Notes under the pieces: generated by a model
Seen by the model: the letters and a program-made list of their open reading frames with translations, nothing else
Told to the model about the DNA's origin: nothing
Database searches by the model: none
NCBI RefSeq assembly: GCF_030929595.1
Contig: NZ_JAVFVR010000008.1
Span: 186,001 to 250,000 of the forward strand
Direction: 5' to 3'
Source of the DNA: Flavobacterium sp. LHD-85
GTDB taxonomy: Bacteria > Bacteroidota > Bacteroidia > Flavobacteriales > Flavobacteriaceae
DNA: 64,000 nucleotides
Made by a program: the position numbers and the translations under genes
Shown: positions 54,591-63,282 of the stretch, in pieces
How the letters are laid out: the number at the start of each line of letters is the position of its first letter
How positions within the stretch are numbered: the stretch's first letter is position 1

Positions 54591-54619
54591 CAAATTTACT
54601 CATTCTGCGAAGAAAACAA
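54591..54619 (-). promoter_or_regulatory. Promoter of the universal stress protein gene
   Basis: Minus-strand -33 TTG (54619-54617), an 18-bp spacer and -7 TAAATTTG (54598-54591) form a good match to the Bacteroidota consensus, 27 bp before the chosen start codon. Confidence 0.65.
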
Positions 54620-54733
54620 CCTGATATTTATCAGTATTTTAACAATTAATAAATTATTAATCTTAATTAATTGGAAGATTTCTTATTTGAATGCTGCTGT
54701 ATTGACACAGAAAAGAATTTGAGCGTTTTTTTA

Positions 54734-54741
54734 TACCTTTG
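54734..54741 (+). promoter_or_regulatory. mnmE -7 element, four bases before the start codon
   Basis: TACCTTTG matches TAnnTTTG exactly and is followed by CAGC and the ATG at 54746. Transcription from it would start at or next to the ATG, implying a leaderless or nearly leaderless message. A -33 element at the normal spacing is not evident; TTGACA occurs further upstream at 54702-54707. Confidence 0.55.
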
Positions 54742-54745
54742 CAGC

Positions 54746-56146
54746 ATGATAAATCAAGATTCTATAGTTGCTTTGGCTACGCCTTCGGGAGCTGGAGCTA
54801 TCGCCATAATTCGTATTTCTGGAGCCGAGGCTATTACAATTGGTAATTCGGTTTTTAAATCTATTAAAAACAAAGATTTAACCAAGCAGAAAACGCATAC
54901 TCTTCATTTAGGACATATTGTAGACGGAAGCAAAACGTTAGACGAAGTGTTGATTTCTGTATTTAAAGGCCCGAATTCATATACGGGAGAAGATACAATT
55001 GAAATCTCTTGTCACGGATCGACTTATATTCAGCAGCAGATTATTCAGTTATTGCTTCGAAATGGATGCCGAATGGCTGATGCTGGTGAATTTACATTGA
55101 GAGCTTTCTTAAACGGAAAACTAGATTTATCGCAGGCAGAAGCGGTGGCAGATTTGATTTCGTCAGATAATGAAGCTTCTCATCAAATCGCGATGCAGCA
55201 AATGCGTGGCGGATTCAGTAATGAAATCGCTAAACTTAGAGAAGAGCTTTTAAATTTTGCTTCTTTAATTGAATTGGAATTAGACTTTGCAGAAGAAGAT
55301 GTAGAGTTTGCAGATAGAACGCAATTTCATGAATTATTAAATAGAATTGAATTTGTTTTAAAACGTTTAATCGATTCGTTTGCTGTTGGAAACGTAATTA
55401 AAAACGGAATTCCAGTTGCAATTGTTGGTGAACCGAATGTTGGGAAATCGACGTTATTGAATGCTTTATTAAACGAAGAACGGGCAATTGTTTCTGACAT
55501 TGCCGGAACTACGCGCGATACCATTGAAGATGAATTGGTAATTGGGGGAATCGGATTTAGATTTATTGATACAGCTGGAATTCGTGATACTAAAGATGTT
55601 GTAGAAAGTATCGGAATCAAGAAAACCTTCGAAAAAATTGACCAAGCACAGGTTGTAATTTATTTGTTTGACGGATTAAAGTTTCAAACGTCAAGTTCTG
55701 AATTTGTAAATGAAATTGAACAGATCAAAAATAAATACCCACTAAAACCACTGCTTATTGTGGTGAATAAAAAAGACATTCTATCTGCAGAGGAAGTAGC
55801 AAATATTACCAATCAGTTAGAAAATTTAAATGCTAAACTGTTATTGATTTCGGCGAAAGAAAAAATAGGAGTGGAGGATTTAAAAAATGAATTATTGTCT
55901 TTTGTAAATACAGGAGCGCTTCGTAATAATGAAACAATTGTAACCAATACGAGACATTATGATTCGTTATTAAAAGCTTTAGATGAAATTCAGAAAGTAA
56001 AATTTGGTTTAGAATCGGGTCTTTCAAGCGATCTTATGGCGCTAGATATCCGCGAAGCTTTATATCAATTTGGATTGATTACAGGTCAGGTTTCTAATGA
56101 TGAGTTGCTGGGGAATATTTTTGCTAATTTCTGCATCGGAAAGTAG
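54746..56146 (+). CDS. mnmE: tRNA uridine-34 modification GTPase MnmE (TrmE)
   Basis: The 466-residue protein starts MINQDSIVALATPSGAGAIAIIRISG, the standard MnmE N-terminus; the frame extends upstream from a TTG, but that part is not homologous. The N-terminal folate-binding domain is followed by a helical region and the G-domain: VGEPNVGKSTLLNALL (G1), GTTRDT (G2), DTAGIRDT (G3) and VNKKD (G4). The C-terminus ends in the conserved CIGK. With MnmG it makes the 5-carboxymethylaminomethyl group at U34 of several tRNAs. The gene stands alone and is followed by a terminator. Confidence 0.96.
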   Translation: MINQDSIVALATPSGAGAIAIIRISGAEAITIGNSVFKSIKNKDLTKQKTHTLHLGHIVDGSKTLDEVLISVFKGPNSYTGEDTIEISCHGSTYIQQQIIQLLLRNGCRMADAGEFTLRAFLNGKLDLSQAEAVADLISSDNEASHQIAMQQMRGGFSNEIAKLREELLNFASLIELELDFAEEDVEFADRTQFHELLNRIEFVLKRLIDSFAVGNVIKNGIPVAIVGEPNVGKSTLLNALLNEERAIVSDIAGTTRDTIEDELVIGGIGFRFIDTAGIRDTKDVVESIGIKKTFEKIDQAQVVIYLFDGLKFQTSSSEFVNEIEQIKNKYPLKPLLIVVNKKDILSAEEVANITNQLENLNAKLLLISAKEKIGVEDLKNELLSFVNTGALRNNETIVTNTRHYDSLLKALDEIQKVKFGLESGLSSDLMALDIREALYQFGLITGQVSNDELLGNIFANFCIGK

Positions 56147-56180
56147 AAGGCGCAAAGAAATCCAAAATAAAAACAAATAG

Positions 56181-56221
56181 AATAGTCAAAATGTTGGCAA
56201 TTAACATTTTGGCTATTTTTT
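56181..56221 (+). terminator. Intrinsic terminator after mnmE
   Basis: A 15-bp stem with one G-U pair (AATAGTCAAAATGTT at 56181-56195 with AACATTTTGGCTATT at 56203-56217) is followed by T residues, 34 bp after the stop. Confidence 0.8.
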
Positions 56222-56431
56222 TATTCAATTGTTTTTTGGAATATTTAGGTGTTGTTTTGTTCAGATTTGTGCCCCATTTGTACCTTTTGCCATGCATCCC
56301 TATAAATGCTGGATAGTGAATTTCTGGAACTGGATCCCCGCATTGAGAATTTATTTAAGTCAAAAATTCAAAAGCTAGATGTGCCACGATGCAAGTGCCA
56401 ATTGTTTACGATTATGTGGACATGGAACTAT
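56222..56431. other. Intergenic region without recognisable gene
   Basis: About 210 bp between the mnmE terminator and the stop of the convergent PepSY gene. Base composition is less AT-rich than other gaps (for example CTGGAACTGGATCCCCGC near 56325). I see no open frame of useful length, RNA gene or inverted repeat. It may be debris of a lost gene at the border of the siderophore locus. Confidence 0.35.
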
Positions 56432-57532
56432 TCAGCTTCGTTTTTTTCGCAGCCATATTAAAAATCCTGTAACGGGAAGTGTCGCTGCAAGCAATGAAAC
56501 CAGTAAGGCTAAAATTTTTGTCGGCAGACCGAATACGCTTCCGGTGTGAATTGGATAGATAAGACGTTTTAATTTGTCCCCATTAGAAAAAGATGAATAT
56601 GGTCTTGCCTGAATATTCTCAGCAGTATATTTGTCAAAATAAGCTGCGCTTGATTGATGGGGAATAAGTCTTTCAGTGTTTTCTTTTAAAACCAAAATAC
56701 TATTTATTGTATCGGCCGGCATTCTGATCTGTATATTTCCTTTATAGGGGAAGAAACTGTCAGATTGATTATAAATGCTCTGGTAAAAATCTGTTTTTAA
56801 TAAACCGGGGTCTGTTTTTGTTGGATTTTCGATTTTAGCGGGAGGCCTTTTATTATTTCCGTCAGCAAGATAAAGCGCACCGTCTTGAAACCAGCTGAAG
56901 GCAAAAAATAATCCTGTTAATGAAATTATCAATAATATAAAAAAAGAATAGAATCCGACCGTTGAATGTAAATCCCATACCACTCTCTTAAAAGAGGCAT
57001 TCCATTTTATTTTAAGCCTTTGTTTTAAGTTTTTCACTTTTTTAGGCCACCATAGTACTAGTCCTGAAATTAACATAAAAACAAAAATTAAGCAAGACGT
57101 TCCCATTATTATACCTCCAGTTTCCCCCATTAAGAGCTGTCTGTGTATTTCTAAAACAACGGCAAAAAATCTGCTTTTTTGAAGTGTTGATGCTTGGACC
57201 TTACCTGAATAGGGATTTACAGAAAACAGATAAACTTTTTTGTCTGCATCTTTTCCGAAAATTTGGATCGTGCGTGAAGGGTCGCTGAATGTGCTAATTC
57301 GGGTTATTTCTTGTACTCCATATTCTTTTTGCAGTATACCTACACAATAATCCAAGCTTTTTTTCTCGGTTCCAATTTCCGAAACATTGTAATAATCGGG
57401 ATTAAGAGTGCCGTCAATTTCCTTTTCAAAAACTAAGAGACTGCCCGTTATTGCAGCAATAAAGATTATAATGCCCGAAGCTAGTCCAAGCCATAAATGC
57501 AGCAATCCGATTTTCTTTTTTAGTCCTTTCAT
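56432..57532 (-). CDS. PepSY-associated four-helix membrane protein, probable siderophore/iron reductase component
   Basis: The 366-residue protein has four membrane helices and a PepSY periplasmic part. Histidines at helix ends (LLHLWLGLASG, VLEIHRQLLMGETGG, VVWDLHSTVGFYSF, IYPIHTGSVFGLP) are placed as in heme-binding transmembrane reductases. It lacks the flavodoxin and reductase domains of the fusion at 40529, so electrons would come from another donor. It is divergent from a TonB siderophore receptor 278 bp away, and both promoters carry the 15-bp motif. A role in releasing iron from the imported siderophore is likely but inferred. Confidence 0.85.
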   Translation of the reverse strand: MKGLKKKIGLLHLWLGLASGIIIFIAAITGSLLVFEKEIDGTLNPDYYNVSEIGTEKKSLDYCVGILQKEYGVQEITRISTFSDPSRTIQIFGKDADKKVYLFSVNPYSGKVQASTLQKSRFFAVVLEIHRQLLMGETGGIIMGTSCLIFVFMLISGLVLWWPKKVKNLKQRLKIKWNASFKRVVWDLHSTVGFYSFFILLIISLTGLFFAFSWFQDGALYLADGNNKRPPAKIENPTKTDPGLLKTDFYQSIYNQSDSFFPYKGNIQIRMPADTINSILVLKENTERLIPHQSSAAYFDKYTAENIQARPYSSFSNGDKLKRLIYPIHTGSVFGLPTKILALLVSLLAATLPVTGFLIWLRKKRS

Positions 57533-57581
57533 TTAAAATTATGGTGTGAATTAAAATCTGTTTTTTGATTTAAAATCCGTA

Positions 57582-57608
57582 CAAATTTATATTTATTTAG
57601 AATTAATA
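57582..57608 (-). promoter_or_regulatory. PepSY gene promoter with candidate iron operator
   Basis: The minus-strand -7 element is TAAATTTG (57589-57582). The plus strand reads TATTTAGAATTAATA at 57594-57608, one base from a perfect palindrome, directly upstream of the -7 element over the spacer. It is one of four copies in the window. No clear -33 element is seen. Confidence 0.6.
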
Positions 57609-57726
57609 GAAATTATTTTAAAGGAAATTTTAAGAATTTCGAAATAAATAATCTGAAATGCCTAACGAAGCATAATTTTGATTCCGTTGATATTTAGTAA
57701 GTTTTAGGATTAAGTAAAGTATTTGC

Positions 57727-57780
57727 TTGTTAAACTAATATTAATTTATATTTTTGCATCGTTTTTATTTAGAATGAATA
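57727..57780 (+). promoter_or_regulatory. Siderophore receptor promoter with candidate iron operator
   Basis: TTG (57727-57729), a 19-bp spacer and TATTTTTG (57749-57756) form a good promoter. TATTTAGAATGAATA (57766-57780) lies just downstream of the predicted transcription start. An in-frame ATG at 57774 falls inside the motif, which argues for the later ATG at 57810 as the true start. Confidence 0.72.
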
Positions 57781-57809
57781 AAAACAGTACTAACCAAATT
57801 TATAATCAG

Positions 57810-60143
57810 ATGAAATATTTTAGTTTAAAAGCATTACATTTCTTATTTATTTTTAGCTTTTTCTTTATAACTGTTTCTTATGCCCAACAGCATGGAAAAA
57901 TTAATGGAAGAATAACCACCTCAGACGGTAAACCAGCATCAGAAGTAAATATTATTCTTAAAGATTCAAAATACAGTACTTTTACAAATGAAGACGGTTA
58001 TTTTGAACTAAGCAGAATTAGAGAAAATAATTATACTCTCTTGGTATCTTTAACAGGCTACGAAACTTCTGAACAACAAGTTACTGTAGAGAATGGAAAA
58101 ACTGCAACAGTAAATGTGGTGCTTAATGTCTCGAACAAAGAATTGGAGGAAGTGGTCATTAATAACAGAAAAAGCTTAATCTCAAAGAAGACTACTTATG
58201 TAGCCAGAATGCCACTTAAAAACATTGAAAATCCACAAGTCTATAATGTTATTCATAAAGAATTGATTCAGGAACAGGTTGTTATTGATATTGCTGGCGC
58301 TGTCAGAAATGCACCTGGGGTTGTGCCTGTAAATTTTCCTTCAGGTGGATTTGCTGTAATCTTTAGAGGATTTAGTGTGGGGATTAATTCAAGAAATGGG
58401 ATGGAAACTCTTTCGGGGAGATCTTCTGTAGGGATTGCCAATGTGGAAAGAATTGAAGTGTTGAAAGGTCCATCTGGAACTTTATTTGGTTCATCAGCTT
58501 CTTCTTTTGGTGGGGTTGTCAATTTGGTTACCAAAAAACCTTTTGAAACTTCGGCTACGGAGGTGTCTTATACTGGAGGAAGTTTCAGCACCAACCGACT
58601 TACTGTAGATGTTAATACGCCTTTAACTAAAGATAAAAATGTTCTTTTCAGATTAAATGCAGCAGTAAACAGAGAAAAGAGCTTTTTAGACTACGGATTT
58701 AATAATACTTTGTCTTTCGCGCCAAGCATCACTTTTAAGGCTAATGAGAAACTTACATTTAACATTGATGCAGAATTGTTTAATGTTAATAACACAAGGC
58801 CATTGTATCCAGCTGTTACGGCAGCTTCAGGAATTAGCAATCCAAGCCAGATCAAACTCGATTATAAAAAATCGCTTGTACATGATGATGCCGATGCAAA
58901 AACATCGTCAGCAAAAGCATTTGTGCAAGCTGAATATCAAATTTCTGAGCGATGGAAATCGACTACTTTGTTTTCATATGTAAATGAAGATGTAGAGTAC
59001 AGCTACCAAGTGTTGCCAACATGGACTTCTCCAACGACGGCTACGATTCGAGCTACTCTTTTTGGACCTATTTCAAGCAATTATACCAATATTCAGGAAA
59101 ATATTAATGGTGAATTTACTACAGGAATTTTAAAGCATAAAATTTTAGCAGGTATCAATTACAGATATTATACCGACACATTTTCTTCTACGCCAACTCC
59201 AGCGGCTGCGTTTAGAACAATTGACGTAACAACTAATTTTACGCCAGTAAGAAGAAAAGATATTGATGCTGTGTTGCTTGCACCAGTGATTCGCGCAGGA
59301 AGAGACGAGTATACTTTCAGCGGATATGCTTCGTATGTTTTAGGAGTTTCAGACCGTTTATTTGCGATGGCAAGTCTTCGTTTTGATAACTTTGAAAGAA
59401 AAGATAGCGGTGCAGTACCAGGATACAACCAGAACTCGTTATCTCCAAAATTAGGACTTGTATACCAGATTTTGAAGGATCAGATTTCTATATTTGGAAA
59501 TTACATGAACGGATTTCAGAATTTGGCGCCTGTTAACCAGCCAGATGGAAGTCAGTTAGTTTTAGATCCTTTGTATGCTAATCAGTATGAAGCGGGGGTA
59601 AAGGCAGAACTTTTCAATAAAAAATTAAGTACAACTTTCAGTTATTATAATATTACAAATGACAATGCTGTTATCAGACAGGCAGATCTTGTTTATCAGC
59701 AAGATGGGAAGCAGGTGAGTAAAGGAGTGGAGTTTGAACTTATTGCTAATCCTTTCCCAGGACTAGATATTACAGCAGGATACGCTTATAATGATAATAG
59801 AATTGTGAAAACAAGCGATGCCAATAAAGCAATTGAAGGAAATAAAGCGCAAGATGCTCCGGCAAATGTGGTAAACTTCTGGGCTTCGTATAAATTTCAA
59901 AATGCTTTAAAAGGTTTTGGTATCGGTGCAGGAGCTAATTATGTGGATAAAAGTTATATGTCTACGGCAAATACATTCTATATTCCGTCATATACCATTT
60001 TTAACCAAACTGTTTTTTACGAGCAGGCAAACTGGAGAATTGGTCTTAAGCTGAACAATATCACAAATGAAAAATATTGGAGTTCATGGGGAGCGCCACA
60101 GCCACCAGCTCACTTTTTAGTAAATTTAGCGTTTAAGTTTTAA
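57810..60143 (+). CDS. TonB-dependent siderophore receptor
   Basis: The 777-residue protein from ATG 57810 (MKYFSLKALHFLFIFSFFF) has a signal peptide ending VSYAQQ. The upstream in-frame ATG at 57774 and TTG at 57723 would put the signal peptide inside the protein. A CarboxypepD_reg-like domain follows, then a plug with AGAVRNAPGVVPVNFPSGGFAVIFRGFSVG and NVERIEVLKGPSGTLFGSSASSFGGVVNLVTKKP, and a barrel ending FLVNLAFKF. This is the ferric-siderophore receptor type. It is convergent with a siderophore biosynthesis operon (3' ends 50 bp apart), so it probably takes up that siderophore. Confidence 0.93.
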   Translation: MKYFSLKALHFLFIFSFFFITVSYAQQHGKINGRITTSDGKPASEVNIILKDSKYSTFTNEDGYFELSRIRENNYTLLVSLTGYETSEQQVTVENGKTATVNVVLNVSNKELEEVVINNRKSLISKKTTYVARMPLKNIENPQVYNVIHKELIQEQVVIDIAGAVRNAPGVVPVNFPSGGFAVIFRGFSVGINSRNGMETLSGRSSVGIANVERIEVLKGPSGTLFGSSASSFGGVVNLVTKKPFETSATEVSYTGGSFSTNRLTVDVNTPLTKDKNVLFRLNAAVNREKSFLDYGFNNTLSFAPSITFKANEKLTFNIDAELFNVNNTRPLYPAVTAASGISNPSQIKLDYKKSLVHDDADAKTSSAKAFVQAEYQISERWKSTTLFSYVNEDVEYSYQVLPTWTSPTTATIRATLFGPISSNYTNIQENINGEFTTGILKHKILAGINYRYYTDTFSSTPTPAAAFRTIDVTTNFTPVRRKDIDAVLLAPVIRAGRDEYTFSGYASYVLGVSDRLFAMASLRFDNFERKDSGAVPGYNQNSLSPKLGLVYQILKDQISIFGNYMNGFQNLAPVNQPDGSQLVLDPLYANQYEAGVKAELFNKKLSTTFSYYNITNDNAVIRQADLVYQQDGKQVSKGVEFELIANPFPGLDITAGYAYNDNRIVKTSDANKAIEGNKAQDAPANVVNFWASYKFQNALKGFGIGAGANYVDKSYMSTANTFYIPSYTIFNQTVFYEQANWRIGLKLNNITNEKYWSSWGAPQPPAHFLVNLAFKF

Positions 60144-60164
60144 ATTAAAACGAGTAAATAAACG

Positions 60165-60194
60165 AAAGCCCCTCATTTATGAGGGGCTTTTTAT
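60165..60194. terminator. Bidirectional terminator between receptor and siderophore operon
   Basis: A 12-bp perfect stem (AAAGCCCCTCAT at 60165-60176 with ATGAGGGGCTTT at 60179-60190) has T residues on the plus-strand side, and a weaker T-rich stretch on the minus-strand side. Confidence 0.85.
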
Positions 60195-61582
60195 TAAACC
60201 AGTATTTCAGATTCTAAAGTGCTTTTCAGCAGTGGATAATTGACTTTCCCGTTTGCTGTGAGCGGCACATCAGTAATGTGCACTGTTTTGATAGAACTTG
60301 AGTGCAGATTTAGTTTGGCTTTAAGAACCGTATGAATCAACTCTCTGGTCAAACTCTCATCTGTATACATTACGGCCAGATATTTATCATTTATTCCAAG
60401 GCAAATTACGGTCTGTCCTCCCAAAGCATCCTTTAGAAGAAGTTCTGTTTCGTCAAGATTGAATCGAACCCCAAATAACTTTACAATTCTTTTGATTCTG
60501 CCTATAATAAAGTAATAGCCTTCTTCATCTTTTCTAGCTTTATCGCCAGTGTACAGTTTTTCTTGCTTTTCAAAAAATTTAAGATCATCTCTGATATTAG
60601 CGTAACCTCCAAAAACATTCGGTCCGCTATAAATTAATTCCGAAGTTTCAGGATCAATCTCAAATTGCCCGTTTCTGACTGGTTTTCCAATAGAAGTTCC
60701 TTTTCTAAGAAGATCTTCTGGCGGCAGATAAGCCATACGACCGCAAGCTTCGGTTTGTCCATATTGCGCAAAGAATTTTTTGCCGAATTTTTCACTGAAA
60801 GATGCGATAGCTTCAATCAGCTTATTATTTAGCATTCCGCCAGTATGGGTTAAATATCTTAGCGAAGGATGATCTTTTCTAAAAAATCCGATACTGTAAA
60901 GCATCTCATAAAAATAAGGCACTCCTCCTAAAGTTGAAAATCCATACTTTTTGAAATCTTCCCAAAACTCCTTTTGAAAAGCATCCTTATCAGTGCATAC
61001 AATTTCTTTTGCTTTAATGCAGTTTGTAGTAAAGATAGACAGTCCGTAAACAAAATTGATCGGAACATTTAAAGGCACAACATCTTCACTCTCAATAGGC
61101 ATGTACTCCATAATTGATTTTGCATTTGCAACAAGATTTTCATCTGAAAGCCTCACAAATTTGGGAGAACCTGTAGTTCCCGAAGTGCTTAGAAGAAGCT
61201 TAATTTTTTCATGTATCGGATAAAGTATATTGGTATTTCTTTTAAATAATACAATCGTTTCTGAAGCATTCACAGCTGTGTAACCTTCAATTGAGCTGCG
61301 AGAAGGATCATAGATATAATAAGGCGTATATTTTTGCTCTAGATTTTCTTTGAAGTTCTCTAGCATTCCCATGCCTAATAGCGCAACTGTATATCTGCTT
61401 TGATAGAAGTTTAATAATGTTTCTACAGCAGGAAGCTGATTGTCATTATAAATAAAAACTACAGCACGCAGGTTTTCAATTTCCAGCGACTGATGCATTT
61501 CTTCAATAGATTTTGAAATGCCGGTGCTGGAATCTGTGAAGACCAGTTTTTCGTTTTTCCTAATTAAATTATATAGTTCCAT
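60194..61582 (-). CDS. AMP-forming acyl/aryl-adenylating ligase of a siderophore operon
   Basis: The 462-residue ANL-superfamily enzyme has the P-loop LLSTSGTTGSPKFVRLS, the A5-type YGQTEACGRMAYLP, the A7/A8 stretch YTGDKARKDEEGYYFIIGRIKRIVK and the catalytic Lys in ANGKVNYPLL. It should activate a carboxylic acid as the adenylate and load it onto the carrier protein encoded 14 bp upstream. Beside an IucA/IucC synthetase this resembles the AsbC-AsbD pair of petrobactin synthesis, where a dihydroxybenzoate is activated. The real substrate here cannot be read from sequence. It is the last gene of the operon. Confidence 0.85.
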   Translation of the reverse strand: MELYNLIRKNEKLVFTDSSTGISKSIEEMHQSLEIENLRAVVFIYNDNQLPAVETLLNFYQSRYTVALLGMGMLENFKENLEQKYTPYYIYDPSRSSIEGYTAVNASETIVLFKRNTNILYPIHEKIKLLLSTSGTTGSPKFVRLSDENLVANAKSIMEYMPIESEDVVPLNVPINFVYGLSIFTTNCIKAKEIVCTDKDAFQKEFWEDFKKYGFSTLGGVPYFYEMLYSIGFFRKDHPSLRYLTHTGGMLNNKLIEAIASFSEKFGKKFFAQYGQTEACGRMAYLPPEDLLRKGTSIGKPVRNGQFEIDPETSELIYSGPNVFGGYANIRDDLKFFEKQEKLYTGDKARKDEEGYYFIIGRIKRIVKLFGVRFNLDETELLLKDALGGQTVICLGINDKYLAVMYTDESLTRELIHTVLKAKLNLHSSSIKTVHITDVPLTANGKVNYPLLKSTLESEILV

Positions 61583-61596
61583 ATATCAAGCAGGTT

Positions 61597-61839
61597 CTAA
61601 TTAATTTCGTATCCGTATTTTTTCAAGATGTCTCTAATTTTAGCTACACTGCCCATCTCCAGAATGTCTTCCATTTCGATAGAAATATTGTAAGTGCTTT
61701 CAAGTTCTTGAACTAAAACCAGATGGCTCATAGAGTCCCATTCAGATATAGATTGATATTCTAATTGATCGTTTATTTCTGCAACAGGAATTTCAAAAGC
61801 TCTTGCAAATGCACCGTGTAATTGTTCTATTGTATTCAT
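61597..61839 (-). CDS. Acyl carrier protein
   Basis: The 80-residue protein has a carrier-protein helix bundle. EWDSMSHL holds the Ser that takes the phosphopantetheine arm (the family usually reads DS-L). It sits between the MATE exporter gene and the AMP ligase gene, 14 bp before the latter. It is a dedicated carrier, not the fatty-acid AcpP, and should shuttle the ligase product to the siderophore synthetase. Confidence 0.9.
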   Translation of the reverse strand: MNTIEQLHGAFARAFEIPVAEINDQLEYQSISEWDSMSHLVLVQELESTYNISIEMEDILEMGSVAKIRDILKKYGYEIN

Positions 61840-61875
61840 TTTTTATGGTTTTAAATTAAATTTATTATTGAGTTA

Positions 61876-63282
61876 TTAAACTTTAGTATGTTTCCATCCG
61901 CCTTTGCGGAAAACAGTTATGCAGGCAGCCGCCAGTACGATTTCTGATATAAGAATTGCAGAGAAAACGCCGTTTGATCCCAGTTTGAAAGAAATGCCCA
62001 AGGAGTAGGCAAGAGGAATCTGAACGATGTAAAACATCAAAATATATAGCCAAGTAACAGATTTTACCTCGCCGGCGGCATTCAGCGCTCGTGATATCAC
62101 CATTGTATAGCCTAAAAGAATGTAAGCCATAGAAATAAAATGAATGTATCTTGTGCTGAAAGAAATAACTTCGGGATTGTCTGTAAATATTTTGACAACA
62201 GGAGTAGCCAGAAATATCCAAGAAATTCCAATTGAAATTAAGAAGACCATATTGAACATTCCCGCTCGCCAAACCGATTTTTCGGCTCTTTCAGGTTGTT
62301 TTGCTCCCAGATTTTGGCCAGTCAAAATTCCTGCTGCATTGCCCAGTCCCCACGCAGGCATGGTAGCAATGGAAGTTACTCGCTGAGCTAAAATGTATCC
62401 AGCAAGCGCATTGGCTCCAAAGTAGGACATAATTTTAATCATAATGACCCAGCTAGAAGCAGGAATAATAAATTGTACAGTTCCTCCAAATGCCAGTTTC
62501 ACAACTCGTTTTAGAATTTCGATATTGACTAAAAGTTGCGCTTTTCCAATTCTCAGAATTGTTTTTCCTCGAACGAGATACCAAGCCTGATGCAGTACTC
62601 CGATTATGCGGGCAATTAAAGTTGCCAAACCGACACCAAGAAGACCATAAGCAGGAATAGGACCCCAGCCGAAAATAAAAACTGGACATAGAAGAATATT
62701 AACTGCATTTGAAAGCCAGAGTATTTTCATAGCGGTTGATGCATCGCCTGCACCGCGAAATATTCCGTTTACCACAATGCGAAGAATCAAAAATCCGCTT
62801 GACGCGAACATTAAAATACTGTACGATGTTCCCTGCTGAATCATAGCAGCTGATAGTCCCATGGCTTGCATGATTTCTGTCGCCCAAATAGAACAAACTA
62901 AGCTTATAAGTGCAGCAATCGGAACGGTTAAGTAAATAACTTGCATAGCTGTATTTCCCGCGGCTTTGAACTTTTTCTCTCCAACTCTTCTGGAGATCAT
63001 AGCCGAGGCGGCAATACCCAAACCGATTGAAACTGAGTAACAAAAGGTTATAAAGGTAGTTGCTGCACCTGCAATTGAAATCGCGTCTGTGCCTAATCTG
63101 CTGACAAAAAACAGATTAGAACAAACAAATAAAGATTCCATCAAAAGTTCGGCAACCATTGGCACAGAAAGCAGAAAAATAGTTTTGTTTATGCTGCCCG
63201 ACGTAAAATTGCTTTCGCTTCCTGCAAGTGAACGTTTTAAAAGATTGAAAAAAGAACGTGTCTTTAGAATTGCTTCTTTCAT
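61876..63282 (-). CDS. MATE-family efflux transporter, likely siderophore exporter
   Basis: The 468-residue protein has about 12 membrane helices in two homologous halves, with typical MATE segments near FLLSVPMVAELLMESLFVCSN and PAWGLGNAAGILTGQNLGA. MATE proteins export small molecules against sodium or proton gradients. The start codon overlaps the stop of the IucA/IucC-family gene by 4 bp (ATGA), so it is translated with that gene and probably exports its product. Siderophore exporters are more often MFS type, which makes a MATE protein here noteworthy. Confidence 0.9.
   Translation of the reverse strand: MKEAILKTRSFFNLLKRSLAGSESNFTSGSINKTIFLLSVPMVAELLMESLFVCSNLFFVSRLGTDAISIAGAATTFITFCYSVSIGLGIAASAMISRRVGEKKFKAAGNTAMQVIYLTVPIAALISLVCSIWATEIMQAMGLSAAMIQQGTSYSILMFASSGFLILRIVVNGIFRGAGDASTAMKILWLSNAVNILLCPVFIFGWGPIPAYGLLGVGLATLIARIIGVLHQAWYLVRGKTILRIGKAQLLVNIEILKRVVKLAFGGTVQFIIPASSWVIMIKIMSYFGANALAGYILAQRVTSIATMPAWGLGNAAGILTGQNLGAKQPERAEKSVWRAGMFNMVFLISIGISWIFLATPVVKIFTDNPEVISFSTRYIHFISMAYILLGYTMVISRALNAAGEVKSVTWLYILMFYIVQIPLAYSLGISFKLGSNGVFSAILISEIVLAAACITVFRKGGWKHTKV

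Noticed and set aside
54671..54745. TTG-initiated extension of mnmE
   Set aside because: The added residues do not match the MnmE N-terminus, and the extension covers the promoter.
56222..56431. Attachment site or integrated-element border after mnmE
   Set aside because: No direct repeat of the mnmE end, integrase or tRNA is visible in the window.
57723..57809. Upstream starts of the siderophore receptor
   Set aside because: They would bury the signal peptide and run through the promoter and operator motif.
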